Positions 28,518 through 38,954 of a DNA stretch of 61,938 nucleotides are shown piece after piece. Made by a program: the position numbers and the translations under genes. The number at the start of each line of letters is the position of its first letter. The first letter of the stretch is position 1. This stretch comes from Tritrichomonas foetus (Eukaryota; Parabasalia; Tritrichomonadida; Tritrichomonadidae), in the NCBI GenBank assembly GCA_001839685.1, contig MLAK01000576.1, positions 1-61,938 on the forward strand. Direction: 5' to 3'. The notes under the pieces were generated by a model. It made no database searches. It was not told where the DNA came from and worked only from the letters and a program-made list of their open reading frames with translations.

Positions 28518-29507
28518 CTAGATAACTCGTGTGTATATTGCGCTCAACACGGATACATCATCTGCTAAACTTGATTTAGACTTTAATTTCGTCTGATTAT
28601 CCAAAAGAGCAACAAAATAATTTTCGTCATTATCAACAGCCACAAATCCTGATAATTTATATGTCTCTAAAATAATAGCATCATGATAAGCATTCAAAAC
28701 TTTATCTTTGGCGTCTTTTGGAGCATCACTTTTTTCCCATGAATAGCATCTTTCGCATGTTTGTTCAAAAACGCTTCTTTCTACTGCCAGCGGTAATGCT
28801 AAAGTATTCTGTAAGTCTTTCACTGTCATTTTATATCCATTTGGTTCATCGACAGCAAAACAGATTGCGTTTGGTGCATCCAAAATGGGATCTGCATCTA
28901 AAATAATTGATTGCAAGGTTTTTCCAGCAACCGGAGTATATAAGTGAAGGAATGGTTCAACACTATTCAATTTTCGGCTACAAAAAAGTTGTCTTAAAGG
29001 ATTCTGGTTAGCAAATAAGAAAGGTGGAACTTTTTGTGGGAGAGGAAGATATGGCCAACAATTTGCATTATCAATAAATTGAATCATTGATTTCAGAAAA
29101 TTGGAAATATATGCATGATTTGAATCTTCTTCAATTAAGCTCTGCAAGAAATTGGCTGACTTTTTCTCAGTTCCCTTTATCTGATTGACCATGCAGAGGA
29201 AGCGAGAGGCGAAATTCGTGTCGTGCAAATATTTGTCAAAAATATCTTGGCCGCACAACTCCGGGCCAAATTGGAGATCATCGGCTGTCGCAAACTGTTT
29301 CATATTCGCTACGTAATCCATGAAATTTGGTGTAGAAATCAACGTGTAAACAAAACATAACGTTTTGGCTTGCTGTCTTTTTTGTCCGTACTCGAGATAT
29401 GTTAACTTGGATTCTGGAACGTGTTTCTTCCATGTGGAAAGTGCGCTTTGAACAATTTCGGGTGAAATCTTCGAAGGACGAAGTGACTGAAGTAAATTCG
29501 CACTCAT
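28518..29507 (-). CDS. Conserved-looking protein of unknown function
   Basis: A 329-residue soluble protein with no signal peptide or membrane segment. Composition and codon use match neighbouring real genes, and a TCATT motif sits directly before the ATG, which would mean an extremely short leader. The N-terminal two thirds look helical. The last 50 residues show alternating beta-like strands (YKLSGFVAVDNDENYFVALL). That end faintly resembles a peptidase C19 (ubiquitin hydrolase) closing strand, but no Cys/His catalytic boxes were seen, so no function is assigned. Confidence 0.7.
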   Translation of the reverse strand: MSANLLQSLRPSKISPEIVQSALSTWKKHVPESKLTYLEYGQKRQQAKTLCFVYTLISTPNFMDYVANMKQFATADDLQFGPELCGQDIFDKYLHDTNFASRFLCMVNQIKGTEKKSANFLQSLIEEDSNHAYISNFLKSMIQFIDNANCWPYLPLPQKVPPFLFANQNPLRQLFCSRKLNSVEPFLHLYTPVAGKTLQSIILDADPILDAPNAICFAVDEPNGYKMTVKDLQNTLALPLAVERSVFEQTCERCYSWEKSDAPKDAKDKVLNAYHDAIILETYKLSGFVAVDNDENYFVALLDNQTKLKSKSSLADDVSVLSAIYTRVI

Positions 29508-30359
29508 AATGAAAAATTCTCCTATCGTAACATATTTCTATGCTAGCCATTTTTCTTTTTCTTTACTTTTGTTCAAGCACTGAATTTTTTTGTGTAATTT
29601 TGTCATGTGTGAAATTTTTCAAAAAGTTCACGAAAGAAACTGAATCCATCATGAATGCATACATTTGATTGAAGATTGTCTAAAATCACTTCGACAAGAA
29701 CATTCATTTGACTAAGGTGAATCACAACAATTTCAAATTTCATATTGTGAATTATTTTGGGTGAGCCAATAAATGGGAATAATGACCAGTATAATGCAAT
29801 CCCTATGTTTGAATGTTGATTGAAGAAGTATATAACATATAATGAATATATATCAAACAGATTAAAACAATAATCTACTATTATTTCTATCGAGTCGAGA
29901 AAAAGGACATGTTCATCATATGAATCAATCATCTTTTGTCTTTTATATATCCTTTTAGACTTTCTTGAATGAGAAATATTTTATACGTCAATAAGGTGAA
30001 AATAAGGAGATTGACTTCTGTCGAGAAAATTATCCTTGTGAACGATACCTCTGCATTATGACCAAACTTGAACAAGATCACTCCCAAGTTTAATAAAGGT
30101 GAGTTTGAATAGCATATATATATAACTTTTGGTAGTATTGCAGAGGTATGTTTTCAACTAGCAGTAAAGAAATTATTTTTTATTGATTCATTATTTTCTG
30201 ATAGAGTTCTTGAAATAATAATCGAGAATTGTACGCCAAATACTGATTATGACACTAATCAAATCAAATAATGTGAATGCTGTTTAGTGAAAACAAATTA
30301 CCTATCAAAATACAGAATTAAAGTTTTCAAAATTTTAATAGACGCATGAGGTGGGTAAT
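29508..30359. other. Intergenic with a small inverted-repeat element
   Basis: Contains the inverted repeat described at 30045-30149. A minus-strand frame of 109 codons (29603-29932) is hydrophobic and lacks promoter signals or recognised similarity; it could be a small gene but is not supported. Confidence 0.35.
30045..30149. repeat. Inverted repeat, possible small MITE or hairpin RNA
   Basis: Arms ATACCTCTGCA (30045-30055) and its perfect complement TGCAGAGGTAT (30139-30149). Pairing extends inward with mismatches to ACCAAA/TTTGGT. Total span 105 bp. Confidence 0.6.
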
Positions 30360-30764
30360 TTAAACATATTTATCATTACTATGTATCAACAAATTACGAT
30401 TCAACCAAACAATTGAATTTTCATTTTCATCTAATAAAATATAATTTCCATTTTCGCTAACTGCGATAAAAACGAGCTCTTGTGAAGTGACCTTATTTTT
30501 GAAACGAGTTCCCGTAATCAACGGGGTGTTCTCTTCTTCAGAAGATTCAGATGAAGGTACTATTTGAGAATGGCCAAAGTTGAAATGGCTTGGCGTCCTC
30601 TTTGACAAATTTTTATTCCAATCACACATTTGTGGACGCCTTCTCACATTTGTTTGCGTGTTTTGTTGTTTCACACGCGATTTCGAATCTTCATTGGACT
30701 GCTCTTCAATGAGAGTCAGCTGACAATGGGTACTGGTTTTAGGAGGGGTATTATAATTTTTCAT
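30360..30764 (-). CDS. Small basic protein of unknown function
   Basis: 134 residues starting at an ATG that faces the PHD-protein gene. The N-terminal 75 residues are polar and basic (NVRRRPQMCDWNKNL), then comes an acidic Ser patch (SSESSEEE). The last 55 residues look like short beta strands (ELVFIAVSENGNYILLDEN, then SIVWLNRNLLI), somewhat like an SH3/Tudor-type barrel. That resemblance is weak. It is divergent to a chromatin-type PHD gene with about 140 bp between starts, so co-regulation is possible. Confidence 0.5.
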   Translation of the reverse strand: MKNYNTPPKTSTHCQLTLIEEQSNEDSKSRVKQQNTQTNVRRRPQMCDWNKNLSKRTPSHFNFGHSQIVPSSESSEEENTPLITGTRFKNKVTSQELVFIAVSENGNYILLDENENSIVWLNRNLLIHSNDKYV

Positions 30765-30901
30765 TTATACAAACTTGTTCTGTTGTTATTCCTTCTTGAT
30801 TTTTTCTTTATTTTCCAAGAGGAAAAGAAAAATGATGAAAATTCAATGCAATTGAAAAATTTTCCAAATTGAGAAGTCCAAAATTTTCCTTCTCCGCGAA
30901 A

Positions 30902-32719
30902 ATGAACGAAGAATCACCCAAACAAAACGATAAAGAAGGACAACAAACGGACCAATCAATTACCAGCATTGACTCAACCCAAGCGCCAAACGAATCAACA
31001 ACAAATCCACAAAATGCGAATAATCGTTCAATATCACTTCAGAGCCCTAAATCCGGCGATTCTTTGACATTACCACCAATAGAATTAGTTCCTAGGCCAG
31101 ATAGTCAACTTGCAACGACTGAAAATTCAGAAAATGCAGAGATAGAAAATCCAATGACAATTCAGCCACCAATTGCAACTTTTTCAATAGATTCTAGTCG
31201 CCAGCAAATAGGAATTCGATGTGTTTGCAAAGAAGGCCACACTGATTGTCTTCTTGTTCGTTGTTCAATTTGCGGATATTACGTTCATGGAAAATGCGTT
31301 GGTGTTGCGAGGGTTCTCCCAAAAATGAAATATGTTTGTCCATATTGCAAAGGCCATTCTTTGCGGTGTAATTGCCTAAATAATGAAAAATATGACGAAC
31401 CGATCATAAAATGCACGAAATGTCATTATTGGGTTCACAAAAGTTGTGCAGGATTCACTTTTGGCCCCAATCCGGCCAATTTTCTCTGCTATGCTTGCGG
31501 ATTACCAACATATCATTTACCCAAGCCATTTTTTTCTGAACGAAGTCAATGCAAAGAGCATACAGCTAGTATTGATTTTGATAGATCAACTTTTATTTCG
31601 AAATTGCCAACAGGCGAGTTTCGAGATATGATTGAAGATGATTTAAAAATGTCTGAATTTAATTTTAGAGAAACGATGATCCGTTATGTAGATGAATTTT
31701 CACCTTGTTTGTTTGATTATTCTCATGAATTTTGGAAAGTTTTTGCTTCAACTTTATCGGAAATTCTAAAATGTGAAAAATCTGATATTTTAGAAGCAAT
31801 TGATGAACTTGTTGTCAATATTTTATATCGTCCAATGCCTAAAAAGCATAAATCTACAATTCCTGGTTTAGTTATATCAGATTCCATTCTTCCCGATATT
31901 GATTCTGTTTCTATTCCAAAAATTGAAGCTTTTCCAGAACCAGTTAAAATTTACATCACTAAAGATTTCACAGTTTGTACTGAAACATCAATAGAAAACT
32001 ATGGATTTATCTGTGATATACCCGGACTTTTGTGTCACGAAGATGAAATAGATGCAAATGAAGGAATTCCAAGAACTTGCATAAATATTCCAAATACAAG
32101 AATTTTCATTGATGTTTCACGAAGTACAAACACTGTTGTTCAATATATTCGTAGATCTTTTAACTTTAATTGTGTAATTAAATTACATCGAATAAAAGGT
32201 GAAGTTCATGTTGGACTCTTTGCTATTCGTACAAAGGGGCCTTTGGCTGAAGAAAAAATGTGCAAAACTGCTGCAATTCCAAAAGATGGAGAACTTTTTT
32301 TACCCCTTGATGCAGATTTACCTTATTCTGTCATGAAACCAATATGGAAAGAGAAAAAAGTTAAGCCAAAACCACCACCGAAACCAAAGAAACAAAAACA
32401 AGAGCACAAACATGATCATAAAATCGAATATAATAAACAAGATCAAAAACTCGATCATAAGCAAGAATCTAGGCAAACAAAAGATTCTCACACAAAAAGG
32501 AAAAAATCAACACAATTTGAAACAAGGTCGATGAAAACAAGAGCAAGAGCAGAATTTCCAATTAACCTGACTTTGTTGTCAGCGTTTTTGGAAGATGCTT
32601 GTCCTCCAATGCCAATCATAATCAAAGACCAGAGAGAAATTGAAGAAGAAAATCCTGATCCAACTTCAATCCGTGCAAGATTACGCCATCCAGCTCACCA
32701 TAGACACGCAAATGAATGA
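30902..32719 (+). CDS. Tandem PHD-finger protein
   Basis: 605 residues from the first ATG; the frame upstream opens only with a TTG. After a disordered, polar N-terminus (1-100) come two zinc fingers: the first at about 107-149 (CVCKEGH, CSICGYYVHGKC, CPYC), the second at about 155-199 (CNCL, CTKCHYWVHKSC, CYAC). Both fit the PHD pattern of Cys pairs with a His-x-x-Cys core and Trp/Tyr beside the His. PHD fingers usually read histone H3 tails. The middle region is globular but unrecognised. The C-terminal 130 residues are Lys-rich (KPKPPPKPKKQKQ) with basic motifs fit for nuclear import. A chromatin-associated role is inferred. Confidence 0.85.
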   Translation: MNEESPKQNDKEGQQTDQSITSIDSTQAPNESTTNPQNANNRSISLQSPKSGDSLTLPPIELVPRPDSQLATTENSENAEIENPMTIQPPIATFSIDSSRQQIGIRCVCKEGHTDCLLVRCSICGYYVHGKCVGVARVLPKMKYVCPYCKGHSLRCNCLNNEKYDEPIIKCTKCHYWVHKSCAGFTFGPNPANFLCYACGLPTYHLPKPFFSERSQCKEHTASIDFDRSTFISKLPTGEFRDMIEDDLKMSEFNFRETMIRYVDEFSPCLFDYSHEFWKVFASTLSEILKCEKSDILEAIDELVVNILYRPMPKKHKSTIPGLVISDSILPDIDSVSIPKIEAFPEPVKIYITKDFTVCTETSIENYGFICDIPGLLCHEDEIDANEGIPRTCINIPNTRIFIDVSRSTNTVVQYIRRSFNFNCVIKLHRIKGEVHVGLFAIRTKGPLAEEKMCKTAAIPKDGELFLPLDADLPYSVMKPIWKEKKVKPKPPPKPKKQKQEHKHDHKIEYNKQDQKLDHKQESRQTKDSHTKRKKSTQFETRSMKTRARAEFPINLTLLSAFLEDACPPMPIIIKDQREIEEENPDPTSIRARLRHPAHHRHANE

Positions 32720-32794
32720 GTTCATAGAACGAAAGAAAACATAAATGATTATGCTGATGATTGAATGGATTCTGTAATGATTATATGCGTATTA

Positions 32795-32814
32795 TATTAT
32801 ATTATATTATATTA
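32795..32814 (+). repeat. Short ATTAT microsatellite
   Basis: Four to five copies of TATTA, about 75 bp after the PHD-gene stop. Confidence 0.7.
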
Positions 32815-32896
32815 TGAGTTATATTTGTATTAATAAAATTGTTCGTAAAACTTTTATTGATTTATTATTTATTTTTTATTATCCAAATATTATCTT

Positions 32897-34528
32897 TTAT
32901 TGATTGTTCATCTGTGGTGGCTGTTGTTGCGGTTGTTGTTGAAGCCCTGGCTGCATGAAAGGATATTGTTGGAATTGTTGTTGGTAACCTGGTGGTGGCT
33001 GTTGTGGCATGAAGCCAGGCTGCATCATTTGAGGATACATTTGTGGATACATCATTTGCATTGGCATTTGCTGTTGCTGAACTTGTTGCTGTTGTTGAAT
33101 TTGTTGTTGTTGCTGAACTTGTTGTTGTTGTTGTTGTTGTGATTGTTGTTGCTGTTGGCTGGTTATTTCATTTTGATTTTCATTATCATTATTACTATTT
33201 TGTTGTTGTTGTTCTTGTGTTGATCCTTGTTGTTGCTGTTGATCATCTCCAACAGGTGAAAAGTAAACCCCATTCATATTCATATTGAAGTTTCCTTGTT
33301 GTTGAGGAGAATAAGCAGGTGTTTGATAAAATGGTTGTGGATAGCCAAAGTATCCACCTTGGTTACCACCTTGATTACCTTGATTGTCTCCAAGAAGACG
33401 AACTTCAGATTGATCATTCACACTTCGATTTCTTGTGTTTGGATTACAAAAGTAACACTGAACAACAATAATTACTACTGCCACCAAAACTGCAAATAAT
33501 GCGAATATTTCCAAAGTTGTGAATATTTTTGCGCTTGAGGCTTTCCTTCTATGACGTGGTGGAACTTCCAAAGGTCTTCTTTGATGACGATCATCACGTT
33601 TTTTATGTCTTTGAGCATTTTTATTTGGTTGAATCTTTTCATGTTTTCCTTTTTCGTCATGATCATCTTCAATATCGATGTCATCATCATCATTTCTGTT
33701 TTTATGATTTCGGATATTACCGAATCTTTCATCAGCAGCTTCATCATCAACTTCATCTTCATCTGGCAAATTATCGACTGGATTTCCATTTGCGTCTCTT
33801 GTATCAACATGTTTTACAATCATGATATTTATTTCAGTAGATTGGTTTTGTGAAAGAATACCTTCGATTTTGAATGGATTTGTAGTTTCTTGACAATCAA
33901 ATTCCATATTTACTTGTTCAAAAAAGGCTTCTGAATTAGTGTTGGTCATAATATATTGGTTTCCTTGAATGACTGTTGATAAGAATTGCTTTGAAAATGG
34001 TTCTTCACAATCATTTTCATTTTTACAGATTGCTACTTTATCTGTAAGTGATGGAGCCTCACTTAAAGTGAATAAAAATTCTACCTGGGGATACCATAAG
34101 CAAAAATGCTGGGTTTCGTGCTTGCCAAAAATTTTCTGGAGATTAACAGCTGCGTGCTTGTCAGTCGTGACATATCTGCGAGCGCATTTGCTTGGGAAAG
34201 CAAAAATGTGGAATTTAATATGACCAGAAATCAACGCCTCGACATCAACGGAGCCTTTCAAGCTGCCAAATGCAACGCCCCCTTTTTCGGCTGGAAAAGC
34301 GAAGCTTCCAGCTTCAAAAAGGGAATTAACGCCGGATGGTAAAAAGTAGCGAACATTTAATAAAGAGTTTTGGAAAACAACTGATAAATGAGGAAGTGTT
34401 GTATTGATGCATAAATGTTCACCTTCCTCAAGATAGTACGAATAATCATTTGGAATGGCTGTTGTAACATCGATATTGAATTTGCATTTTGAAGAAAGTA
34501 TCTGTGAAAGAAGGAAATAGAAAAGCAT
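32897..34528 (-). CDS. Type I membrane protein with Gln-rich cytoplasmic tail
   Basis: 543 residues from the first ATG (the frame opens 6 codons earlier with GTG). Signal peptide about 1-15 (MLFYFLLSQILSSKC), ectodomain of about 225 residues with scattered Cys and NxS/NxT sites, an acidic/basic juxtamembrane stretch (NDDDDIDIEDD, then KKRDDRHQRR), one TM segment (about 335-360, LFAVLVAVVIIVVQCYF), and a tail of about 180 residues rich in Gln, Asn, Pro, Met and Tyr with polyQ runs. No domain recognised in the ectodomain. The tail resembles prion-like or signalling disordered regions. A surface receptor or adhesin-like role is possible but not shown. Confidence 0.75.
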   Translation of the reverse strand: MLFYFLLSQILSSKCKFNIDVTTAIPNDYSYYLEEGEHLCINTTLPHLSVVFQNSLLNVRYFLPSGVNSLFEAGSFAFPAEKGGVAFGSLKGSVDVEALISGHIKFHIFAFPSKCARRYVTTDKHAAVNLQKIFGKHETQHFCLWYPQVEFLFTLSEAPSLTDKVAICKNENDCEEPFSKQFLSTVIQGNQYIMTNTNSEAFFEQVNMEFDCQETTNPFKIEGILSQNQSTEINIMIVKHVDTRDANGNPVDNLPDEDEVDDEAADERFGNIRNHKNRNDDDDIDIEDDHDEKGKHEKIQPNKNAQRHKKRDDRHQRRPLEVPPRHRRKASSAKIFTTLEIFALFAVLVAVVIIVVQCYFCNPNTRNRSVNDQSEVRLLGDNQGNQGGNQGGYFGYPQPFYQTPAYSPQQQGNFNMNMNGVYFSPVGDDQQQQQGSTQEQQQQNSNNDNENQNEITSQQQQQSQQQQQQQVQQQQQIQQQQQVQQQQMPMQMMYPQMYPQMMQPGFMPQQPPPGYQQQFQQYPFMQPGLQQQPQQQPPQMNNQ

Positions 34529-35201
34529 TTCCTTTGGGTTCTCCACAAATTTTTGAATTCATTCGACCATTTTCCAGTATTTTTATCGGTATGCTTGGAA
34601 GTTATAAAACATACAAAAAAAAATGCATGATTTCTTAACTAAACATAGAATTAACGTCGATATTTCAATAAAAATCGTGATTGAGATACGTTTAAAAATA
34701 TCATATCTGATGAAACGTATTTCTCATATTTTTTCGTTTTTACACATTTTATAAACCAAAATCAACGATTTTCATGAGAATCACATATTTATGATAAAGA
34801 AAATCTTCATTTTTAATTACGATTATGTCGCATAGATAAAAGCAACATACTTTTATATCTTTTTTAGTTAATATCTATTTGTAGTATCATTACAGCGTAA
34901 TGATTACACTTACTTAAAAAGCAATCTATTCCTTTTGAAAGGAAATAATGAAAGCTTTTCGCTAAAATTTTGATTTTAAACTTTTTCAATACTATCAATA
35001 ATAAACCATTTAAAAATGAATTTTAAAGATTTTACCTTCTTGAGATATTTCGGTATAGAAAAGGTAAAAAAGGCAAATGATTAATCGAAAATCTTGTGAA
35101 CCATATTTTGAGAGTTTTAAAATCTTGATGAAATGTTTCTCAGAAAAATTGAGAGAGCAAGATTTGATTTTTATTTTTGCTGGCACTAAAGAATTATTCC
35201 C
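34529..35201. other. Intergenic between divergent genes
   Basis: About 670 bp. A weak dyad at about 34683-34729 (GAGATACGTTT / AAACGTATTTCTC) could form a hairpin; no gene seen. Confidence 0.4.
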
Positions 35202-37424
35202 ATGAATAAGCGCGAAGACGACTACTCTAATTCGGCAAGATATTACGCTACACCTCAAGAACAAAAAATATTAATTCAAGGATTACAGCGCTATTTTTCA
35301 TTACCAGAGAGATCGCAAAATAGGAACAAAGTCGCAAAAGAAGTGTCTACATTTCTTTGTATGTTTTCACCGCATTGGACACATCGTGCAGTTCGTTTGT
35401 GGTTTAATAATAATCGTCACACATATCTTCCAATGATTAATGATCAAACAATGTTGCCTCAACCAATTCTTAATCAAAATCCATCTCAAGCACAGAATGT
35501 AGAAGATGCTCCAACTCACCAGTATACAATAAATCCACCAGAAACTATTCAGTATCAAAATAGCCGATTAATTGTGAATAATACATCCAATATTAACAAC
35601 TTTAGTCATAATTATATTAATAATAATAACAATAGTAGTAGTAGTATTAACAACCAGATAAGTATTAACAATGCCTTTACTAACAGTAACAATAATGAAT
35701 TGGTTAATAGTCGACTTAATAGCATTGTAATGCCGATTACAAATAATACGATGAATAACAAATTAGTTGATAATAGATTAATTGAAAGTAAAGCTATTCG
35801 AAACTCAGAAAATGATAATAAAACAGTTCATTCTTTTCCATACTTACAACAAATACAACCACAAGCTATGCAAGTTAATCCACCTCTTCAATTCAGTCAA
35901 ATTCTAACTTTACAACCATCTTCATCACCAACTCCAACAGTAACAAATCAACCATATAAAGAAACAGTATCTCCAATAATTGGTGTTCCATATCAACCTC
36001 AAAATGAAAAATTAAATATCCCATCAAGTCTACCTCTACTCCAAACACAAACTTTACCAGATATTCAACAAACTCAATTAAATCAGCAATGGCAAAATAA
36101 GCAAAATGAGTTAACTCAAGATCAAGCATATGTTCCAATAGCTGCTGCATTAAATGAAATCCGAAAATTATATAGAGATGATAGAGATGATTCTCGTATA
36201 CCAAAACAAGTAAAAGAATTTGATAAAAAATGTATGCAAACAGTTGCTAAATATGGATCCATACCACCAGATAGAATAGAGCCAATGACTAAATATATTC
36301 GATTTTCATTCCCAAAAAATGATACAACTATTAATTCTTTCCCTGATTCTTCTTCATCTATTGATATTGGTGAATTAGTGATGCGTTCAACATCATTTGG
36401 ACAACAATTAGGAAGTCAATCCGATATAACAAAAGAATTATTATGGGATCAAGTTACACCAACATCAATTTGGCAGCAAAAACAATATCTTGATGAAACT
36501 GTTGCGTATTATGAAGCAAGTACATTAACTTATGAGTCATTTGCTTATGCATCTTTGAAATTTGGTGCAACACAAAGAACATTATCAATAAAAGAATACA
36601 ATCACCCAAATTCCCCAATGAGATCTTATGCAGTTGAAACAAGCCATCCAATTGACTCATTATGTATGGATAATGACAATGCTTGGATTCTTTCCCAGAA
36701 CTCGGTGATTCGTATCACTACTTCGCAAAACTTACCTCAAAAAACAACGAATCTGGATTTCACATTTGATGGAAGCACAGGAATAATATCTCAATTTAAT
36801 CAAGGTGCTGTTATTGTTTATCCAACAAAATCTTCTCTGTTTTTCATTAATACAGATTGCTCAATTGTAACAATGAATACTGAGTTTTCAGGATTCACTG
36901 ATATTTGCGATTTTGGTGATCAAATTCTTTGTGCAAATACTAATTCTCCGACTGTTCGACTTATAACAACAGATGGAAGAGAAATTTGTTCATTTGTAGG
37001 CCATTGTGGACAGGTTATGGGTGTTGAAAAACTATCTGAAAATCTTTTTGCTTCGCGTGGAGCTGACGAAACTGTAAGAATATGGGATTATCGTGATCCA
37101 TGCATGATATCAACAATTACAACACCACATATACCGGCACTGTGTTTGTCTGGTTCAGATAGTTTTGTAATATGTGGATATTCAAATAAAACTGTTTGTG
37201 TTACTGATTTAAGAAAAGATAGAGGAAGACCTTATTTAGGTGTAACTACTCAAGATTATAATGCAATATCACTCAAATTTAATCCACAAAATGATTCATT
37301 AGCAATGTTTGGCCAAGTCGAAAAAGATACAACCAAAGATAGTATGATGTTTGTTGATAATAATGGACAAAACAGACAACGAATCATAAGATACTTTACA
37401 AACTTCACAGGTGTTTGCGAATAA
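35202..37424 (+). CDS. Homeodomain-like plus WD40 protein
   Basis: A 740-residue protein. Residues about 18-73 resemble a homeodomain: a basic/helical start (QEQKILIQGLQRYF), a middle helix, then a recognition helix HRAVRLWFNNNRHTY, with WFNNNR (67-72) standing where homeodomains have WFxNRR. A long Asn/Gln/Ser-rich disordered region follows (80-320). The C-terminal part (about 455-735) has WD40 repeats, clearest at GHCGQVMGVEKL followed by ADETVRIWDYRDP. This would be a DNA-binding protein carrying its own beta-propeller. The homeodomain call is from motif resemblance; the WD40 call is firmer. Confidence 0.65.
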   Translation: MNKREDDYSNSARYYATPQEQKILIQGLQRYFSLPERSQNRNKVAKEVSTFLCMFSPHWTHRAVRLWFNNNRHTYLPMINDQTMLPQPILNQNPSQAQNVEDAPTHQYTINPPETIQYQNSRLIVNNTSNINNFSHNYINNNNNSSSSINNQISINNAFTNSNNNELVNSRLNSIVMPITNNTMNNKLVDNRLIESKAIRNSENDNKTVHSFPYLQQIQPQAMQVNPPLQFSQILTLQPSSSPTPTVTNQPYKETVSPIIGVPYQPQNEKLNIPSSLPLLQTQTLPDIQQTQLNQQWQNKQNELTQDQAYVPIAAALNEIRKLYRDDRDDSRIPKQVKEFDKKCMQTVAKYGSIPPDRIEPMTKYIRFSFPKNDTTINSFPDSSSSIDIGELVMRSTSFGQQLGSQSDITKELLWDQVTPTSIWQQKQYLDETVAYYEASTLTYESFAYASLKFGATQRTLSIKEYNHPNSPMRSYAVETSHPIDSLCMDNDNAWILSQNSVIRITTSQNLPQKTTNLDFTFDGSTGIISQFNQGAVIVYPTKSSLFFINTDCSIVTMNTEFSGFTDICDFGDQILCANTNSPTVRLITTDGREICSFVGHCGQVMGVEKLSENLFASRGADETVRIWDYRDPCMISTITTPHIPALCLSGSDSFVICGYSNKTVCVTDLRKDRGRPYLGVTTQDYNAISLKFNPQNDSLAMFGQVEKDTTKDSMMFVDNNGQNRQRIIRYFTNFTGVCE

Positions 37425-37607
37425 GTGGAATAGGATAGTTTTCAAGTTAGTTCACAATTAATTGGTTTTAATTATCTTTTCTAGAAAGTGGAATTCTACT
37501 TTGAAAAAAAAGAAAGAATTATTCGAGTTACGATCACTTTATCAATTATACAATCTCTTTTCACGTGTGCATTGAACTTGATTGAATGAAAAAGCTTGCG
37601 GGTTTCG

Positions 37608-38954
37608 TTAATAAATGTTTTTGAATTTAATTTTTATATATTGAATCATATTATCAATTTTTTGATTATGTAAATATTGATTTTCCATTTCCAAAAATAG
37701 GTGATTAAGATCATTAGCCAGATTATTATCCATTTCCCCAAGCTTAATCATTCTTATAAATACCTTCAGAATCCATTTGGAGGATCTGTTTAGAGGATCA
37801 TCTTCTAAAAATTCTAAAAACATATGAAGATTCATATTCGCAATTTCTTTAAGGAAATCATCATTAGTTACATATATTAAATATGCACAATAACAAGAAA
37901 TAGATTCAATTTTCAATATATAATTATGATCATCGTAAAACATTTGTTTCATTAAATCAACAAGTCCTGCATCAAAGACAGCTTTACAATAGAATTTTAT
38001 CGAAGTACGGAGAAATCTACATAAATATGGCCAATTTTTGAGCCAATGTAAGAAATGCATTTCATTTTGAATCAGATAAGCACAAGAATTATATAATTTT
38101 TCAATGTTAGGTACTGCACCATTATCATATTTTATTATTTGATTCAAAATTATTGCCGAAAATTTAACAATATCACATTTGAATATCTCACAAATCGTAA
38201 AGAAATAATCAAAAAAGCTAGTTGACTTTAACCGAGTATATCCTTGTTTTTCTTGAACGATATATGAGATAATTTTTAGTAATCTTTTGCATTCTATCAA
38301 CGAATAAAATACAAGGTCAAATGTCTTTGCAATGAAAAAGAATGTGAAATCATATATAATATAATAATTTCTACGAAGCAAATACTTATATAATCTCGAT
38401 AAAAGATTAAAAAAACAGATCAATAAAGTCGAATACCCTAGATCATTTGCTTGAATAAACAAAGTTAACAAATTAATGGTACCTTTTTCGATCAAAAATG
38501 TTGCATTTTCTTCACTTTGAATAAAATAGCAGATACATGTAAGAGTTTCTATGTACATATATTCATTGGAAAAATCTGTGGGAAGAAACATGATAATTCT
38601 TTTAAATATATCTTTTCGATAAATATTTTTGTCAAATAGTGATTTTCTATGCCATAATTTTGATATTGCTCTCAATAGAAGTATCAGTACACTTTGATAA
38701 TTTTCAATTTCCCTATAATTCGTGAAAATTTGCTTAATGGAAAAAATTATTTCATTGTTCAATAGTATCATTTCAGCTCCATTATTTCTTTTTTGTGCTA
38801 TTGAATGCACTTTATTAGAAAATTTAATGAAATCGTTGTCTTGGAAACATTTCAGGGCACGAATCAAGCACATATCATTAAAATCCTCATTGCATTTGAT
38901 ATTAATCTCATCAGCACATAAACCGTGTATGGTTTTCTTAAAGGATGAATTCAT
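37608..38954 (-). CDS. Helical-repeat (armadillo-like) protein of unknown function
   Basis: 448 residues, almost entirely helical with repeated hydrophobic helices of about 40-residue spacing (ILLLLRAISKLW, FLIEKGTINLLTLFIQAND, DAGLVDLMKQMFYDD, MNLHMFLEFLEDDP). Phrases such as EKGTINLL and DAGLVDLM are typical of armadillo units. No signal peptide. It could be a scaffold like many unassigned ARM proteins of parabasalids. The gene converges with the homeodomain/WD40 gene, with 183 bp between stops. Confidence 0.65.
   Translation of the reverse strand: MNSSFKKTIHGLCADEINIKCNEDFNDMCLIRALKCFQDNDFIKFSNKVHSIAQKRNNGAEMILLNNEIIFSIKQIFTNYREIENYQSVLILLLRAISKLWHRKSLFDKNIYRKDIFKRIIMFLPTDFSNEYMYIETLTCICYFIQSEENATFLIEKGTINLLTLFIQANDLGYSTLLICFFNLLSRLYKYLLRRNYYIIYDFTFFFIAKTFDLVFYSLIECKRLLKIISYIVQEKQGYTRLKSTSFFDYFFTICEIFKCDIVKFSAIILNQIIKYDNGAVPNIEKLYNSCAYLIQNEMHFLHWLKNWPYLCRFLRTSIKFYCKAVFDAGLVDLMKQMFYDDHNYILKIESISCYCAYLIYVTNDDFLKEIANMNLHMFLEFLEDDPLNRSSKWILKVFIRMIKLGEMDNNLANDLNHLFLEMENQYLHNQKIDNMIQYIKIKFKNIY

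Noticed and set aside
33043..33288. Val/Leu-rich frames antisense to the Gln-rich tail
   Set aside because: CAA/CAG repeats read backwards give TTG/GTT codons; these are shadows of the membrane-protein gene.
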